Part shown: positions 1 through 7,774 of the stretch, in pieces | How the letters are laid out: each line of letters opens with the position of its first letter | Position numbering within the stretch: position 1 is the stretch's first letter | Assembly: GCA_036399015.1 (NCBI GenBank) | Contig: DASWNW010000045.1 | Span: 74,164 to 138,163, forward strand | Source of the DNA: QHVT01 sp036399015 | Lineage (GTDB): Bacteria > Acidobacteriota > Thermoanaerobaculia > Gp7-AA8 | Length of the DNA stretch: 64,000 nucleotides | Reading direction: 5' to 3' | Made by a program: the position numbers and the translations under genes | The notes under the pieces: generated by a model | The model's input: the letters and a program-made list of their open reading frames with translations, nothing else | The model's database searches: none | What the model was told of the DNA's origin: nothing

Positions 1-2
1 GC

Positions 3-722
3 CGTGCGGAGGGGCTGGCGCGCGAGGGGAAGACCGCCGATGCGGTGCCGCTGCTTCGGAAGATCACGGTGAACGCGCCGGGCATCGTCGACGCCTGGCT
101 GCTGCTGGCGCGTGCGCGTCCGGACGAGGCGGTAGCGATTCTCCGCGAGGCGCATCGCCACTTCCCCGGCAGCGCCGCCGTGGTGCTGCCGCTGGCCGAT
201 GCGTACCTGCGCGGCGGCCGGCATGCCGAGGCGCGCGCGCATGCGGAGCTGGCGTTGAAGAGCGATCCGGTGATCGCGCACGAGATGCTGGCGAAGATCG
301 CCCTCGCTGCGCGCGACGTCCCGTCGGCGCGGAAGCATGCGGAGGCGGCGCTCGCGGTTGCGCCGGAGCGGATGGCCACGTTGCTCATGGTGGCGCGCAT
401 CGAGCGCGAGCAGGAGAACTGGGCGGGCGTGCTCGCGGCGCTCGATCGCATTCGCGGGAGCATGCGCGGGGTACAGGCCGATCGCGGCGAGGCGCTGCTG
501 CACCTCGGGCGGGGACCGGAGGCGGAGCAGGCGTTCCGCGCGGAAGTGCAGGCCTATCCCGACAACGTCACCGCGTGGGGGAATCTGGCGGTGGTGCTGG
601 CGGCGCAGCGGCGGTTCGACGAAGCGCGCCGTACGGTCGACGACGCACTCCGCCACAATCCCGGCGCTACGAAGATGGCTGCTGAGGTGCGGGCGCTGAT
701 TCGCGCGTCAGAAAGTAGATGA
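3..722 (+). CDS. TPR-repeat protein, 3' part (truncated by window start)
   Basis: The reading frame is already open at base 3, so this is the C-terminal part of a longer protein; a GTG at 45 is only an internal codon. The visible 240 residues are alanine- and arginine-rich helices in TPR-like pairs, with recurring W/Y-G-N-L and A-L-x-x-A-P motifs, for example near the end (WGNLAVVLAAQ, then a final helix pair). TPR arrays are protein-binding scaffolds and no catalytic domain is visible here. The gene converges on the permease gene and overlaps it tail to tail by 56 bp. What the missing N-terminus holds (signal peptide, PEP-CTERM or secretion factor, or another TPR block) cannot be told from this window. 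Confidence 0.75.
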   Translation, partial: RAEGLAREGKTADAVPLLRKITVNAPGIVDAWLLLARARPDEAVAILREAHRHFPGSAAVVLPLADAYLRGGRHAEARAHAELALKSDPVIAHEMLAKIALAARDVPSARKHAEAALAVAPERMATLLMVARIEREQENWAGVLAALDRIRGSMRGVQADRGEALLHLGRGPEAEQAFRAEVQAYPDNVTAWGNLAVVLAAQRRFDEARRTVDDALRHNPGATKMAAEVRALIRASESR

Positions 723-1962
723 CGGCGCCGACGGTGATGGCGATCGAGGCGACGAGCAACCGCTTCGCGTCGAGCACGAAGACGAACGTCAGCGACACCA
801 GCACGCCGAGGATCGGCACGATGAGACCGGGCGTGCGGAAACCCTCGTTCAGCTTGCGCAGCCGCGGCACGGCGCAGCAGGTGGCGAGGTAGGTCGCCAG
901 GCGCGCCACCGCGGAGAGCAACGCGAGCTGTGCGAACGAGCCGGCGAGCGCCATCGCCATCGCCACGGCCGCGTGGATGACGATGGCCACGGTCGGCGTG
1001 CGGAAGGTGGGGTGGACGTAGGAGATCGGGCCCATGCGGCGGTCGAGCGACAGCGCGTAGAGCATGCGCGAACCCTCCAGCATCGTCCCGGAGTTCGTCC
1101 CCGCCATCGACAGCAGCGAGCCGATGGTGACGATCAGCATGCCGACGGGACCGACCAGCGCGGCGGCGGCGGAGGCGATCGGCGTCTTGGTCTGCGACAG
1201 GTCCGGCAGCGCCGACATCGCGCCGAGCTGCGCGAGCGCGTAGATGGCCGCGATGATGAGGATGCCGGCCAGCAACGCGAGCGGCAGGTCGCGCCGCGGG
1301 TTCTTGAATTCTCCGGCCGGGACGCCGAGGTTCTCGAAGCCGGCGTAGGCGAAGAGCATGAAGAGCGCGACCTCGTTCCACTTCGTCCCGGCGGCGGGGA
1401 GGGTGAACGAGCCGGGAATCGGGTTCGAGTGCCACGCCAGCAGCGCCACGATGATGAAGCCGACCAGCGGCACGAGCTTGCCGAGGGTGAAGACGTAGAT
1501 CGAGGCGGCGCCGTAGCGGACGCCGACGAAGTGGATCGCCGCGAGAATGCCGAGGATCGCCACGATGATGGCGTGACGCGCCATGCCCTGGCCGAGCGAC
1601 GGCTGCAGCAGCGCCAGCGCCAGCACCATGCCGTTGGAGAGCGAGGCGAGCGACGTCACGCGCGCCAGCCAGTTCATCCAGCCCGTCTCGAACCCGATGA
1701 AGTCCCCGAACGCCGACCGCGCGTACAGATACGCCCCGCCCGGCCGGTCAAAATGGCTCGCCGCCTCGGCGAAGTTGAGGACGAGAATGAACACCGGAAT
1801 CGCAAAGAGCAGCGGCGCCCACAGCGAGAAGGCACCGAGCAGCACGAACGACTCGTGCGGGAGGAGAAAGACCCCCGACCCGACCACGGCGTTGATGCAC
1901 ATGGCCACGAGGCCCCAGAAGCCTACGGTTCTAATGAGCTTGTTCGAATTATCGGTGGTCAT
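667..1962 (-). CDS. APC-family amino acid permease
   Basis: An integral membrane protein of about 431 residues with roughly 12 hydrophobic segments. The N-terminal GFWGLVAMCINAVVGSGVF stretch is the TM1 signature of the amino acid-polyamine-organocation superfamily, whose unwound G-S-G segment binds substrate. FDRPGGAYLYARSAFG matches the conserved loop before TM3. It probably imports an amino acid or amine by cation symport or exchange; the substrate cannot be read from sequence. I chose the ATG at 1962 because GGCGAGGACGA lies just upstream as a ribosome binding site; an in-frame ATG at 1980 would add six basic residues. The 3' end overlaps the convergent TPR gene by 56 bp. Confidence 0.9.
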   Translation of the reverse strand: MTTDNSNKLIRTVGFWGLVAMCINAVVGSGVFLLPHESFVLLGAFSLWAPLLFAIPVFILVLNFAEAASHFDRPGGAYLYARSAFGDFIGFETGWMNWLARVTSLASLSNGMVLALALLQPSLGQGMARHAIIVAILGILAAIHFVGVRYGAASIYVFTLGKLVPLVGFIIVALLAWHSNPIPGSFTLPAAGTKWNEVALFMLFAYAGFENLGVPAGEFKNPRRDLPLALLAGILIIAAIYALAQLGAMSALPDLSQTKTPIASAAAALVGPVGMLIVTIGSLLSMAGTNSGTMLEGSRMLYALSLDRRMGPISYVHPTFRTPTVAIVIHAAVAMAMALAGSFAQLALLSAVARLATYLATCCAVPRLRKLNEGFRTPGLIVPILGVLVSLTFVFVLDAKRLLVASIAITVGAVIYFLTRESAPAPQQPSS

Positions 1963-1983
1963 TCGTCCTCGCCGTGTCACGAT

Positions 1984-2061
1984 GAATGAAGAAGTTCGAA
2001 TGAAGAATTAAGAATGAGAAGCGAAGGAATTCTTCATTCGAAATTCGAAATTCTTCATTCG
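1984..2061. repeat. 7-nt-unit inverted repeat element, family 1 copy a
   Basis: The left arm is built of 7-nt units (GAATGAA, GAAGTTC, GAATGAA, GAATTAA). The right arm carries the complement (TTCATTC, GAAATTC, GAAATTC, TTCATTC). It fills the gap between the permease start and the deacylase end and covers the deacylase stop codon at 2055-2057. A sister copy lies at 61054-61132. The AT-rich sequence contrasts sharply with its GC-rich surroundings. Confidence 0.85.
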
Positions 2062-3761
2062 CTCCGATACCCCCGCCCCCGAACGCTTCTCCCCGGCCTC
2101 TTCCCAGTGAGCGTGCCTTCCACCATCACCGGCACCCCATTCACCACCACCGAGATGATCCCCTCCGAATAGTGGTGCGGGTCCTCGAAGGTCGACAGGT
2201 CCCGCACCGTCGCCGGGTCGAACACCACCACGTCCGCCTTCATCCCGACGCGCAGGAGGCCGCGCTCGAAGATGTGGGCGCGGAGGGCGGCCTGGGAGGT
2301 GATCTTGCGCACCGCCTCTTCCAGCGGGAAGAGCTTTTCGTCGCGTGAGTAGCGCCCGAGGACGCGGGGGAAGGTGCCGTAGGCGCGGGGGTGCACGGCG
2401 ACGTTCGACTGGCGGGCGACGGGACCGGGAGCGTCGGCGTCGGTGCCGACGGAGACCCACGGCTGCTTGAGCGCGTAGCGGACGTCGTCCTCGTTCATCA
2501 GGAAGTAGATGACGCGCGGCGACAGCGGGCTCTCGAAGAGCGTGATCAGCGCCTCGTCGGGCGTCTTCCCCATCTCGCGGGCGATGTCCTCGAGGAACTG
2601 CTTCTCGTACTGCTTGTGCGGCGGGTGGAAGATCTGCGCGACGAGGATGCCCTTCTCGCCGCGGCGGGCGACCTGCGTGCGGAAGGCCTCCGCGATCTTC
2701 GCCCGGTCGACCGGGTCCTGCAGGCGCTTCTGGAAGTCGTCGTAGCCGCCTTCCATCGCCCAGTCGGGGGCGAGCGTGCTGAGCGCGGTGCCGCTGGCGG
2801 CGTACGGGTAGATGTTCGCCGAGACGTCGAGCCCCTTCTCCCGCTCCGCGGCGATGCGGGCGATGATCCCCGGCATCTTTCCCCAGTTCACCCGCGGCCC
2901 GATCTTGAGGTGCCAGATGTTGACCGGCAGCCCGCCCTCGCGGCCGATGCGGAACGTCTCGTCGAGCGCCGCGTCGATCGCGTCGCCTTCGCTGCGCATG
3001 TGGGTGAAGTACATGCCGCCGTATTTCGCCGCGACGCGCGAGAGGTTGATGATCTCCTCGGTCGACGAGTACATGGCCGGGACATAGACGAGCGAAGAGC
3101 CAATGCCGATCGCGCCGTCGCGCATGGCCTGATCGACGATCGCCTCCATCTGCCGCATCTCCTCCGCGGTGGCGGGGCGGTTCGTATCGCCGATGACCAT
3201 CGAGCGGGGATTGGACGAGCCGACCAGCAGCGCGAAGTTGAACGGCGCGCCCTGGCGGTCGAGCTGATCGAGATAGTCGCCGAGGCGCGGCCAGCGCTCT
3301 TCCTCGGTGAGCTGGTCGGGACGGCGGGGACCGGGGGAGATCCCCTCGCCGGCGATGGCGGTGGTGATGCCCTGCCGCACGTGCGCCTCCAGCGCCGGGT
3401 CGACGATGGCGTTGTACTGCGCCCAGCTCAGGAGGTCGATGAAGCCGGGGGAGACGATGTGCTCCTTCGCGTCGATCGTCTCCTTCGCCGGTACGGCGGA
3501 GAGGTCGCCGATGGCGACGATCTCCTCGCCGCGCACGCCGAGATCGGCGCGGAACCAGGGGGAGCCGGTGCCGTCGAGCACGCGGCCGTTGATGATCTTG
3601 AGGTCGAGCATGTTCGGTGTTTTGGTCGTTGCGGTCGTGCAGCCGGTAAGGACGAGCAGGGCGAGGAGGAGTCGCAGAGTGTCAGAGTCGCAGAGTCTCA
3701 GAGGATCTGCCGCCCACCATCTCTGCGACTTTGCGACTCTGCGACTCTGAGACCCCGTCAC
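2055..3761 (-). CDS. N-acyl-D-amino-acid deacylase-like amidohydrolase, putative lipoprotein
   Basis: The amidohydrolase core starts at the internal ATG at 3611 (LKIINGRVLDGTGSPW) and runs to the end: strand-rich N-terminus, TIM barrel with FTHMRSEG and NIWHLKIG histidines, YPYAASGT, and VGTDADA with the late catalytic-type Asp. Upstream in frame lies LLLALLVLTGC, a hydrophobic stretch ending in a lipobox, so the true start is probably earlier. The best candidate is the GTG at 3761, which overlaps the lysA stop (GTGA). From there the first ~30 residues are encoded by the repeat element at 3669-3753. Unusually, the HxH zinc pair expected after PGFID is replaced by LLSW, and the bridging Cys of D-aminoacylases is replaced by Glu (AGEG). 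Activity may differ from true D-aminoacylases. The family call is firm, the start is not; using ATG 3611 gives 518 residues. Confidence 0.8.
   Translation of the reverse strand: MTGSQSRRVAKSQRWWAADPLRLCDSDTLRLLLALLVLTGCTTATTKTPNMLDLKIINGRVLDGTGSPWFRADLGVRGEEIVAIGDLSAVPAKETIDAKEHIVSPGFIDLLSWAQYNAIVDPALEAHVRQGITTAIAGEGISPGPRRPDQLTEEERWPRLGDYLDQLDRQGAPFNFALLVGSSNPRSMVIGDTNRPATAEEMRQMEAIVDQAMRDGAIGIGSSLVYVPAMYSSTEEIINLSRVAAKYGGMYFTHMRSEGDAIDAALDETFRIGREGGLPVNIWHLKIGPRVNWGKMPGIIARIAAEREKGLDVSANIYPYAASGTALSTLAPDWAMEGGYDDFQKRLQDPVDRAKIAEAFRTQVARRGEKGILVAQIFHPPHKQYEKQFLEDIAREMGKTPDEALITLFESPLSPRVIYFLMNEDDVRYALKQPWVSVGTDADAPGPVARQSNVAVHPRAYGTFPRVLGRYSRDEKLFPLEEAVRKITSQAALRAHIFERGLLRVGMKADVVVFDPATVRDLSTFEDPHHYSEGIISVVVNGVPVMVEGTLTGKRPGRSVRGRGYRSE
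3669..3753. repeat. 8-nt-unit inverted repeat element, family 3 copy a
   Basis: The left arm has 8-nt units AGTCGCAG, AGTGTCAG, AGTCGCAG, AGTCTCAG. A short GC-rich loop follows, then complementary units (TGCGACTT, TGCGACTC, TGCGACTC, TGAGAC). It lies between lysA and the deacylase core, and is probably translated as part of the deacylase N-terminus. Relatives are at 12312-12402 and 26961-27050. Confidence 0.85.
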
Positions 3762-5023
3762 TCCATCCCCCTCCACAAATCCTCCAGCGCCTGCCGCTCG
3801 CGGATCACGCGCGCCTGGCCGCGCTCCACCAGGATCTCCGGCGGCAGCAGGCGGGAGTTGTAGTGCGAGGCCATGGAGAAGCCGTACGCGCCGGCGTCGC
3901 AGAAGGCGAGGAGGTCGCCGACGTGCGTGCGGTCGAGCGGGCGCGTGGCGACTTTGCCGTCGGTGCGGGTGAAGACGTCGCTCGACTCGCAGAGGTTGCC
4001 GGCCACCACTACCTCCTCGCGATCCGCCTTCTCGTCGAACGTCTCGCGGAGCGAGCCGGAGGCGCCGCGGGTCGCGTTCACGATGTGATGGTAGGCGCAG
4101 TACTTCGTCGGGCGCACGAGGTGGTTGAAGCCGGTGTCGACGCCGATCCACTCCACGCCGGCGCTGACGCGCTTCGTCGTGACGCGCGTCAGGAGCAGTC
4201 CCGACTCCGCGACGATGTAGCGTCCCGGCTCGATGATGGCCGTGAGGTCGCGCGCGCGCAGCATGGCGCCGGCGATGCGCGTCAGCTCCGCGCCGTACTC
4301 CATGAGGGGGAACTCCGGCTCGTTCGGACGGTACGGCGTGGCGATGCCGCCGCCGAAGTTGATCCACTTGAGGTTCCGGAACGCCGGCGCCAGCTCGAGC
4401 AGGCGGCGTGCGGAGTCGAGCAGCGGCGCCGGCGTGTCGACTCCCGAGCCGATGTGCGCGTGGATGCCGACCAGCGTCCGCCCCGCGTCCTCCACGAGCA
4501 TGCGCGCGCTGTCGACTTCCGCCAGGTCGATGCCGAACTTCACGCTGTCGCCGGCGGTGATGACGTCGGCGTGATGGCCGGCGCCGACATCGGGGTTGAT
4601 GCGCAGTGCGACTGGGTTCTCGAGGTCGAGGCTGAGGCAGCGGTCGATCTCCGCCATCGAGTTGACGTTCACCACGATGCGCGGATCGGGGATGGCGCGC
4701 ATGTCTTCGTCGGAAACATTCGAGCAGGTGAACCAGACGTTCTCCGGCGCGAAGCCGGCGCGCAGCGCGAGCTGGATCTCGCCGGGTGAGACCGCGTCGC
4801 AGCCGAAGCCCTGCTCCCGCACCATGCGCAGGATCGAGAGGTTGCCGTTCGCCTTCATCGCGTAAAAGGGCTGGAAGGGGAGGCCGGAGAAGGCGGTGAG
4901 GATCTGCCCGATCTGGCGGCGGATCACCGCGGCGTCGTAAACGTAGAGCGGGGTGCCGAAGCGCGCCGCGAGCTCGGAGGCGGGGATGCTATCGATGTGA
5001 AGCGAGCCGTTGATGTACTCCAT
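3758..5023 (-). CDS. lysA: diaminopimelate decarboxylase
   Basis: A protein of 421 residues that converts meso-diaminopimelate to lysine, the last step of lysine synthesis, with pyridoxal phosphate in the cytoplasm. Residues visible: the PLP lysine in FYAMKANGN near residue 55, HIGSG, the GGGI phosphate-binding loop, EPGRY, and the C-terminal CESSD and CDAGAYGFSMASHYNSR segments that complete the active site of the dimer partner. The length is typical of the family. I start at the ATG at 5023 because upstream codons fall in a repeat element. On the minus strand TACACT (5040-5035) sits 11 nt before the ATG, giving a very short leader. It is divergent from thyA, and the deacylase gene follows with an overlapping GTGA. 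Confidence 0.97.
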   Translation of the reverse strand: MEYINGSLHIDSIPASELAARFGTPLYVYDAAVIRRQIGQILTAFSGLPFQPFYAMKANGNLSILRMVREQGFGCDAVSPGEIQLALRAGFAPENVWFTCSNVSDEDMRAIPDPRIVVNVNSMAEIDRCLSLDLENPVALRINPDVGAGHHADVITAGDSVKFGIDLAEVDSARMLVEDAGRTLVGIHAHIGSGVDTPAPLLDSARRLLELAPAFRNLKWINFGGGIATPYRPNEPEFPLMEYGAELTRIAGAMLRARDLTAIIEPGRYIVAESGLLLTRVTTKRVSAGVEWIGVDTGFNHLVRPTKYCAYHHIVNATRGASGSLRETFDEKADREEVVVAGNLCESSDVFTRTDGKVATRPLDRTHVGDLLAFCDAGAYGFSMASHYNSRLLPPEILVERGQARVIRERQALEDLWRGME

Positions 5024-5034
5024 GGGCGCCGCGC

Positions 5035-5040
5035 AGTGTA
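5035..5040 (-). promoter_or_regulatory. putative -10 element of lysA
   Basis: TACACT read on the minus strand, 11 nt upstream of the lysA ATG. The predicted transcript start is only a few bases before the start codon. No clear -35 is visible. Confidence 0.4.
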
Positions 5041-5045
5041 GCAAT

Positions 5046-5136
5046 GGTTGACGGTGGCCCGTTGCCAGTTCCCGGTTGCCCGCGGTGCTCCCGCAAGCCG
5101 ATGGTAACCGGCAACGGGCAACTGGCAACCGGCAAC
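5046..5136. repeat. 7-nt-unit inverted repeat element, family 2 copy a
   Basis: It lies in the divergent lysA/thyA gap. The left arm has 7-nt units GGTTGAC, GGTGGCC, CGTTGCC, AGTTCCC, GGTTGCC. The right arm has GGTAACC, GGCAACG, GGCAACT, GGCAACC, GGCAAC. Compared with copy b, both arms have shifted together from TTGTC to TTGCC, which looks like compensatory change that keeps the hairpin. Confidence 0.85.
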
Positions 5137-5156
5137 TCGGCAAGCCAACCCGGCGA

Positions 5157-5162
5157 TACAAT
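5157..5162 (+). promoter_or_regulatory. putative -10 element of thyA (leaderless)
   Basis: TACAAT followed by 7 nt and then the thyA ATG at 5170, so the expected transcript start falls on or next to the A of the start codon. No ribosome binding site is visible, and the -35 region is not recognisable. Confidence 0.5.
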
Positions 5163-5169
5163 CGCCGGC

Positions 5170-5964
5170 ATGCAGCAATACCTCTCGCTCGTCCGCACGG
5201 TGCTCGAAAACGGCACCCGCAAGACCGACCGCACCGGCACCGGCACGCTCAGCATCTTCGGCCACCAGCTCCGCTTCGACCTCGCCGCCGGCTTTCCGCT
5301 GCTGACGACGAAGAAGCTGCATCTCCGCTCGATCATTTACGAGCTGCTCTGGTTCCTGGCCGGCGACACGAACGTGAAGTTCCTCAACGAGAACAAGGTC
5401 ACGATCTGGGACGAATGGGCGGACGAGCAGGGCGAGCTGGGGCCGGTGTACGGCTACCAGTGGCGCTCCTGGCCCACCGCCGACGGGCGCCACATCGACC
5501 AGATCTCGAACGTGGTCGCCGAGATCCAGCGCAATCCCGACTCGCGCCGCCTGCTGGTCAGCGCGTGGAACGTCGGCGAGCTGGAGAAGATGGCGCTGCA
5601 GCCCTGCCACGCGCTCTTCCAGTTCTACGTCGCCGATGGGAAGCTCTCCTGCCAGATGTACCAGCGCAGCGCCGACATCTTCCTCGGCGTCCCCTTCAAC
5701 ATCGCCTCGTACGCGCTGCTGACGATGATGGTCGCGCAGGTGACGGGCCTGCATCCGGGCGAGTTCGTGCACACCCTCGGCGACGCGCATCTGTACCTCA
5801 ACCATCTCGACCAGGCGCGCGAACAGCTCACCCGCGATCCCCGCCCGCTGCCGACGATGCGCCTCAACCCCGAGGTGAAATCGATCTTCGACTTCAAATT
5901 CAGCGACTTCACACTGGAGAGCTACGATCCGCACCCGGCGATCAAGGCGCCGATCGCGGTATGA
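5170..5964 (+). CDS. thyA: thymidylate synthase
   Basis: A 264-residue protein, the same length as the E. coli enzyme. It methylates dUMP to dTMP with methylene-tetrahydrofolate, leaving dihydrofolate. Visible: RTGTGTLSIFGHQLRFDL near the N-terminus, the catalytic cysteine in LQPCHALFQFYV, the QRSADIFLGVPFNIASYALL dUMP-binding stretch, HLYLNHLDQ, and a C-terminal AIKAPIAV that closes the active site. The start MQQYLSL fits the family; longer in-frame starts fall in the upstream repeat. Its stop overlaps the folA start (ATGA), so the enzyme that makes dihydrofolate and the one that recycles it are translationally coupled. Confidence 0.98.
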   Translation: MQQYLSLVRTVLENGTRKTDRTGTGTLSIFGHQLRFDLAAGFPLLTTKKLHLRSIIYELLWFLAGDTNVKFLNENKVTIWDEWADEQGELGPVYGYQWRSWPTADGRHIDQISNVVAEIQRNPDSRRLLVSAWNVGELEKMALQPCHALFQFYVADGKLSCQMYQRSADIFLGVPFNIASYALLTMMVAQVTGLHPGEFVHTLGDAHLYLNHLDQAREQLTRDPRPLPTMRLNPEVKSIFDFKFSDFTLESYDPHPAIKAPIAV

Positions 5965-6485
5965 AGATCTCGATCATCGCGGCGCTCTCGACGAACAACG
6001 TCATCGGCCGCGACAACGACCTCCCGTGGCGCCAGTCGAACGACATGAAGCGCTACAAGGCGCTGACGATGGGGCACCACCTCATCACCGGACGCAAGAC
6101 GTACGAGTCGGTCGGGAAGCCGCTGCCGGGCCGCACGACGGTCGTGGTGACGCGCGACCCCGATTACCGCCCCGAGGGGGTGATCGTCGTCCATTCACTC
6201 GACGAGGGGCTGCGGGTAGCGGAGGCGAACGGCGACGACGACGCCTTCATCAACGGCGGCGCACAGATCTTCGAGCAGGCGCTGCACCGCGCCGACCGGA
6301 TGCTCCTCACGCGCATCCACGCCGACGTCGAAGGCGACACCTTCTTCCCCGAGTTCGACGACGTCTCCGAGTGGCAGCTCGTCGACTCCGAGCACTTCGA
6401 CGCGGATGAGAAGAATCAGTATCCGTACACATATCTGACGTATCACCGCGCCGGGGCGGCCGGGCATCCCATCCCGGAGGAATGA
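5961..6485 (+). CDS. folA: dihydrofolate reductase
   Basis: A 174-residue NADPH-dependent enzyme that reduces the dihydrofolate produced by ThyA. Visible: IIAALSTNNVIGRDNDLPW with the conserved Trp, the acidic substrate residue in SNDMKRYKALT, HHLITGRKTYESVGKPLPGR for NADPH binding, INGGAQIFEQAL, and the C-terminal YPYTYLTYHR. It shares an ATGA overlap with thyA. A repeat element begins at the base after its stop codon. Confidence 0.97.
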   Translation: MKISIIAALSTNNVIGRDNDLPWRQSNDMKRYKALTMGHHLITGRKTYESVGKPLPGRTTVVVTRDPDYRPEGVIVVHSLDEGLRVAEANGDDDAFINGGAQIFEQALHRADRMLLTRIHADVEGDTFFPEFDDVSEWQLVDSEHFDADEKNQYPYTYLTYHRAGAAGHPIPEE

Positions 6486-6571
6486 TGTTGTCGGTTGTCC
6501 GTTGCCGGTTGTCCGTGGTTCTTCCGTTCAGGCGACACGCCGCAGACAACTGACGACCGACAACCGACAAC
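6486..6571. repeat. 7-nt-unit inverted repeat element, family 2 copy b
   Basis: It runs exactly from the base after the folA stop to the base before the next ATG. Left units are TTGTCGG, TTGTCCG, TTGCCGG, TTGTCCG; right units are ACAACTG, ACGACCG, ACAACCG, ACAAC. The loop is about 30 nt. The junction with the upstream stop (AATGATGTTGTCGG) is identical to that of copy d at 62203. Confidence 0.9.
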
Positions 6572-7774
6572 ATGTACTGGCGCCTCCTCCGCACCAACCG
6601 CGACTTCCGCCTCCTCTACTTCGCCACGCTGATCTCCCTCGGCGGGGACTGGTTCCTGACCGTCGCGCTGCTCGATCTCGTCCTGCAGCTCACCGGGTCG
6701 GCCACGCTCGTGTCGATGGTGCTCCTGCTGCAGACGCTGCCGGTGTTCCTCTTCACGCCGCACGCGGGGCATCTCATCGACCGCGTCGACCGGCGGAAAC
6801 TGATGATCGCGGTCGACGTGCTGCGCATCGCGGCCTGCCTCCTGCCGCTGCTGGCGCGGACGCCGGCGATGCTGCCGTTCGCGTACGCCGGGGTGTTCCT
6901 GATCGCGGTCGGCTCGGCCTACTTCGAGCCGGCGTCGCAGGCGGCGCTGCCGAACATCGTCCCGGCGGAGGATCTCGCCACGGCGAACGTGCTCATGGGC
7001 TCGACGTGGGGGACGATGCTCACCGCCGGTGCGGCGATCGGCGGCGCGGTGACGACGCTCTTCGGGCGCGACACCTCGTTCGTCGTCGATGCGATCAGCT
7101 TCGGCGTCTCGGCGCTGCTCCTCGTGCGGATGCGGGGACGGTTCTCGGAGGAGAGGGGAGCGCAGCACGAGTATCCGAAGTTCGGCGAGTCGCTGCGGGA
7201 GACCTTCCGGTTCGCGAAGGCGCAGCGGCGAGTCCTAGGGTTGCTGACCGTCAAGACCGGCTACGGGCTCGGCGCCGGCATCGTCGCGCTCCTCGGAGTC
7301 TTCGGGAAGGAAGTGTTCCGCTCCGGCGCCTGGGGCATCGGCCTGCTGTACGCCGCGCGCGGGATCGGTGCGCTGTTCGGGCCGTTCCTGCTGCGCGGGT
7401 TCGTGAAGGAGGACAACGCCCGCTACAAGGCGATCGCCTTCTGCGTGATGGCCTTCGGCGCCGGCTACTGCGCGCTGGCGGTGTCGAAGACGCTCGCCGC
7501 CGGATTCGCCGCCATCCTCTTCGCACACCTCGGCGGAGGCGCGGCCTGGCAGCTCTCGACGTACGGACTGCAGCGCGAGACGCCGGACTACATCCGCGGC
7601 CGTGTCTTCTCCGTCGACTACGGCTTCGTCACGCTGACCATGGCCTGCTCCGGACTCGCCTCCGGCATCGCCGCCGACCAGTTCGGCGCCACGATTGCCA
7701 CGCTCGCCACCGCCTCGGTATGCGTACTATTCGGCATGGTGTGGGCGTATTCGACCTGGAGGTTGTGGCGGTGA
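6572..7774 (+). CDS. MFS transporter (EntS/MFS_3-like exporter)
   Basis: A 400-residue permease with about 12 membrane segments. The N-terminal RTNRDFRLLYFATLISLGGDWF pattern and the loop GHLIDRVDRRKLMIAVD (motif A type) match the MFS_3 group that includes enterobactin and macrolide exporters. An efflux role is therefore likely; the substrate is unknown. The second half repeats the pattern (GIGLLYAARGIGALFG; ETPDYIRGRVFSVDYG, typical of this family before TM10). It is the first gene of a four-gene chain in which each start overlaps the previous stop. The start codon abuts a repeat element, so no ribosome binding site of its own is visible. Confidence 0.9.
   Translation: MYWRLLRTNRDFRLLYFATLISLGGDWFLTVALLDLVLQLTGSATLVSMVLLLQTLPVFLFTPHAGHLIDRVDRRKLMIAVDVLRIAACLLPLLARTPAMLPFAYAGVFLIAVGSAYFEPASQAALPNIVPAEDLATANVLMGSTWGTMLTAGAAIGGAVTTLFGRDTSFVVDAISFGVSALLLVRMRGRFSEERGAQHEYPKFGESLRETFRFAKAQRRVLGLLTVKTGYGLGAGIVALLGVFGKEVFRSGAWGIGLLYAARGIGALFGPFLLRGFVKEDNARYKAIAFCVMAFGAGYCALAVSKTLAAGFAAILFAHLGGGAAWQLSTYGLQRETPDYIRGRVFSVDYGFVTLTMACSGLASGIAADQFGATIATLATASVCVLFGMVWAYSTWRLWR

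Noticed and set aside
973..1989. 338-codon plus-strand frame opposite the permease gene
   Set aside because: Arg/Glu/His-rich antisense shadow of a membrane protein gene.
3669..3753. Repeat hairpins as CRISPR arrays
   Set aside because: Units are only 7-8 nt with no spacers, arms are inverted complements, and no cas genes occur.
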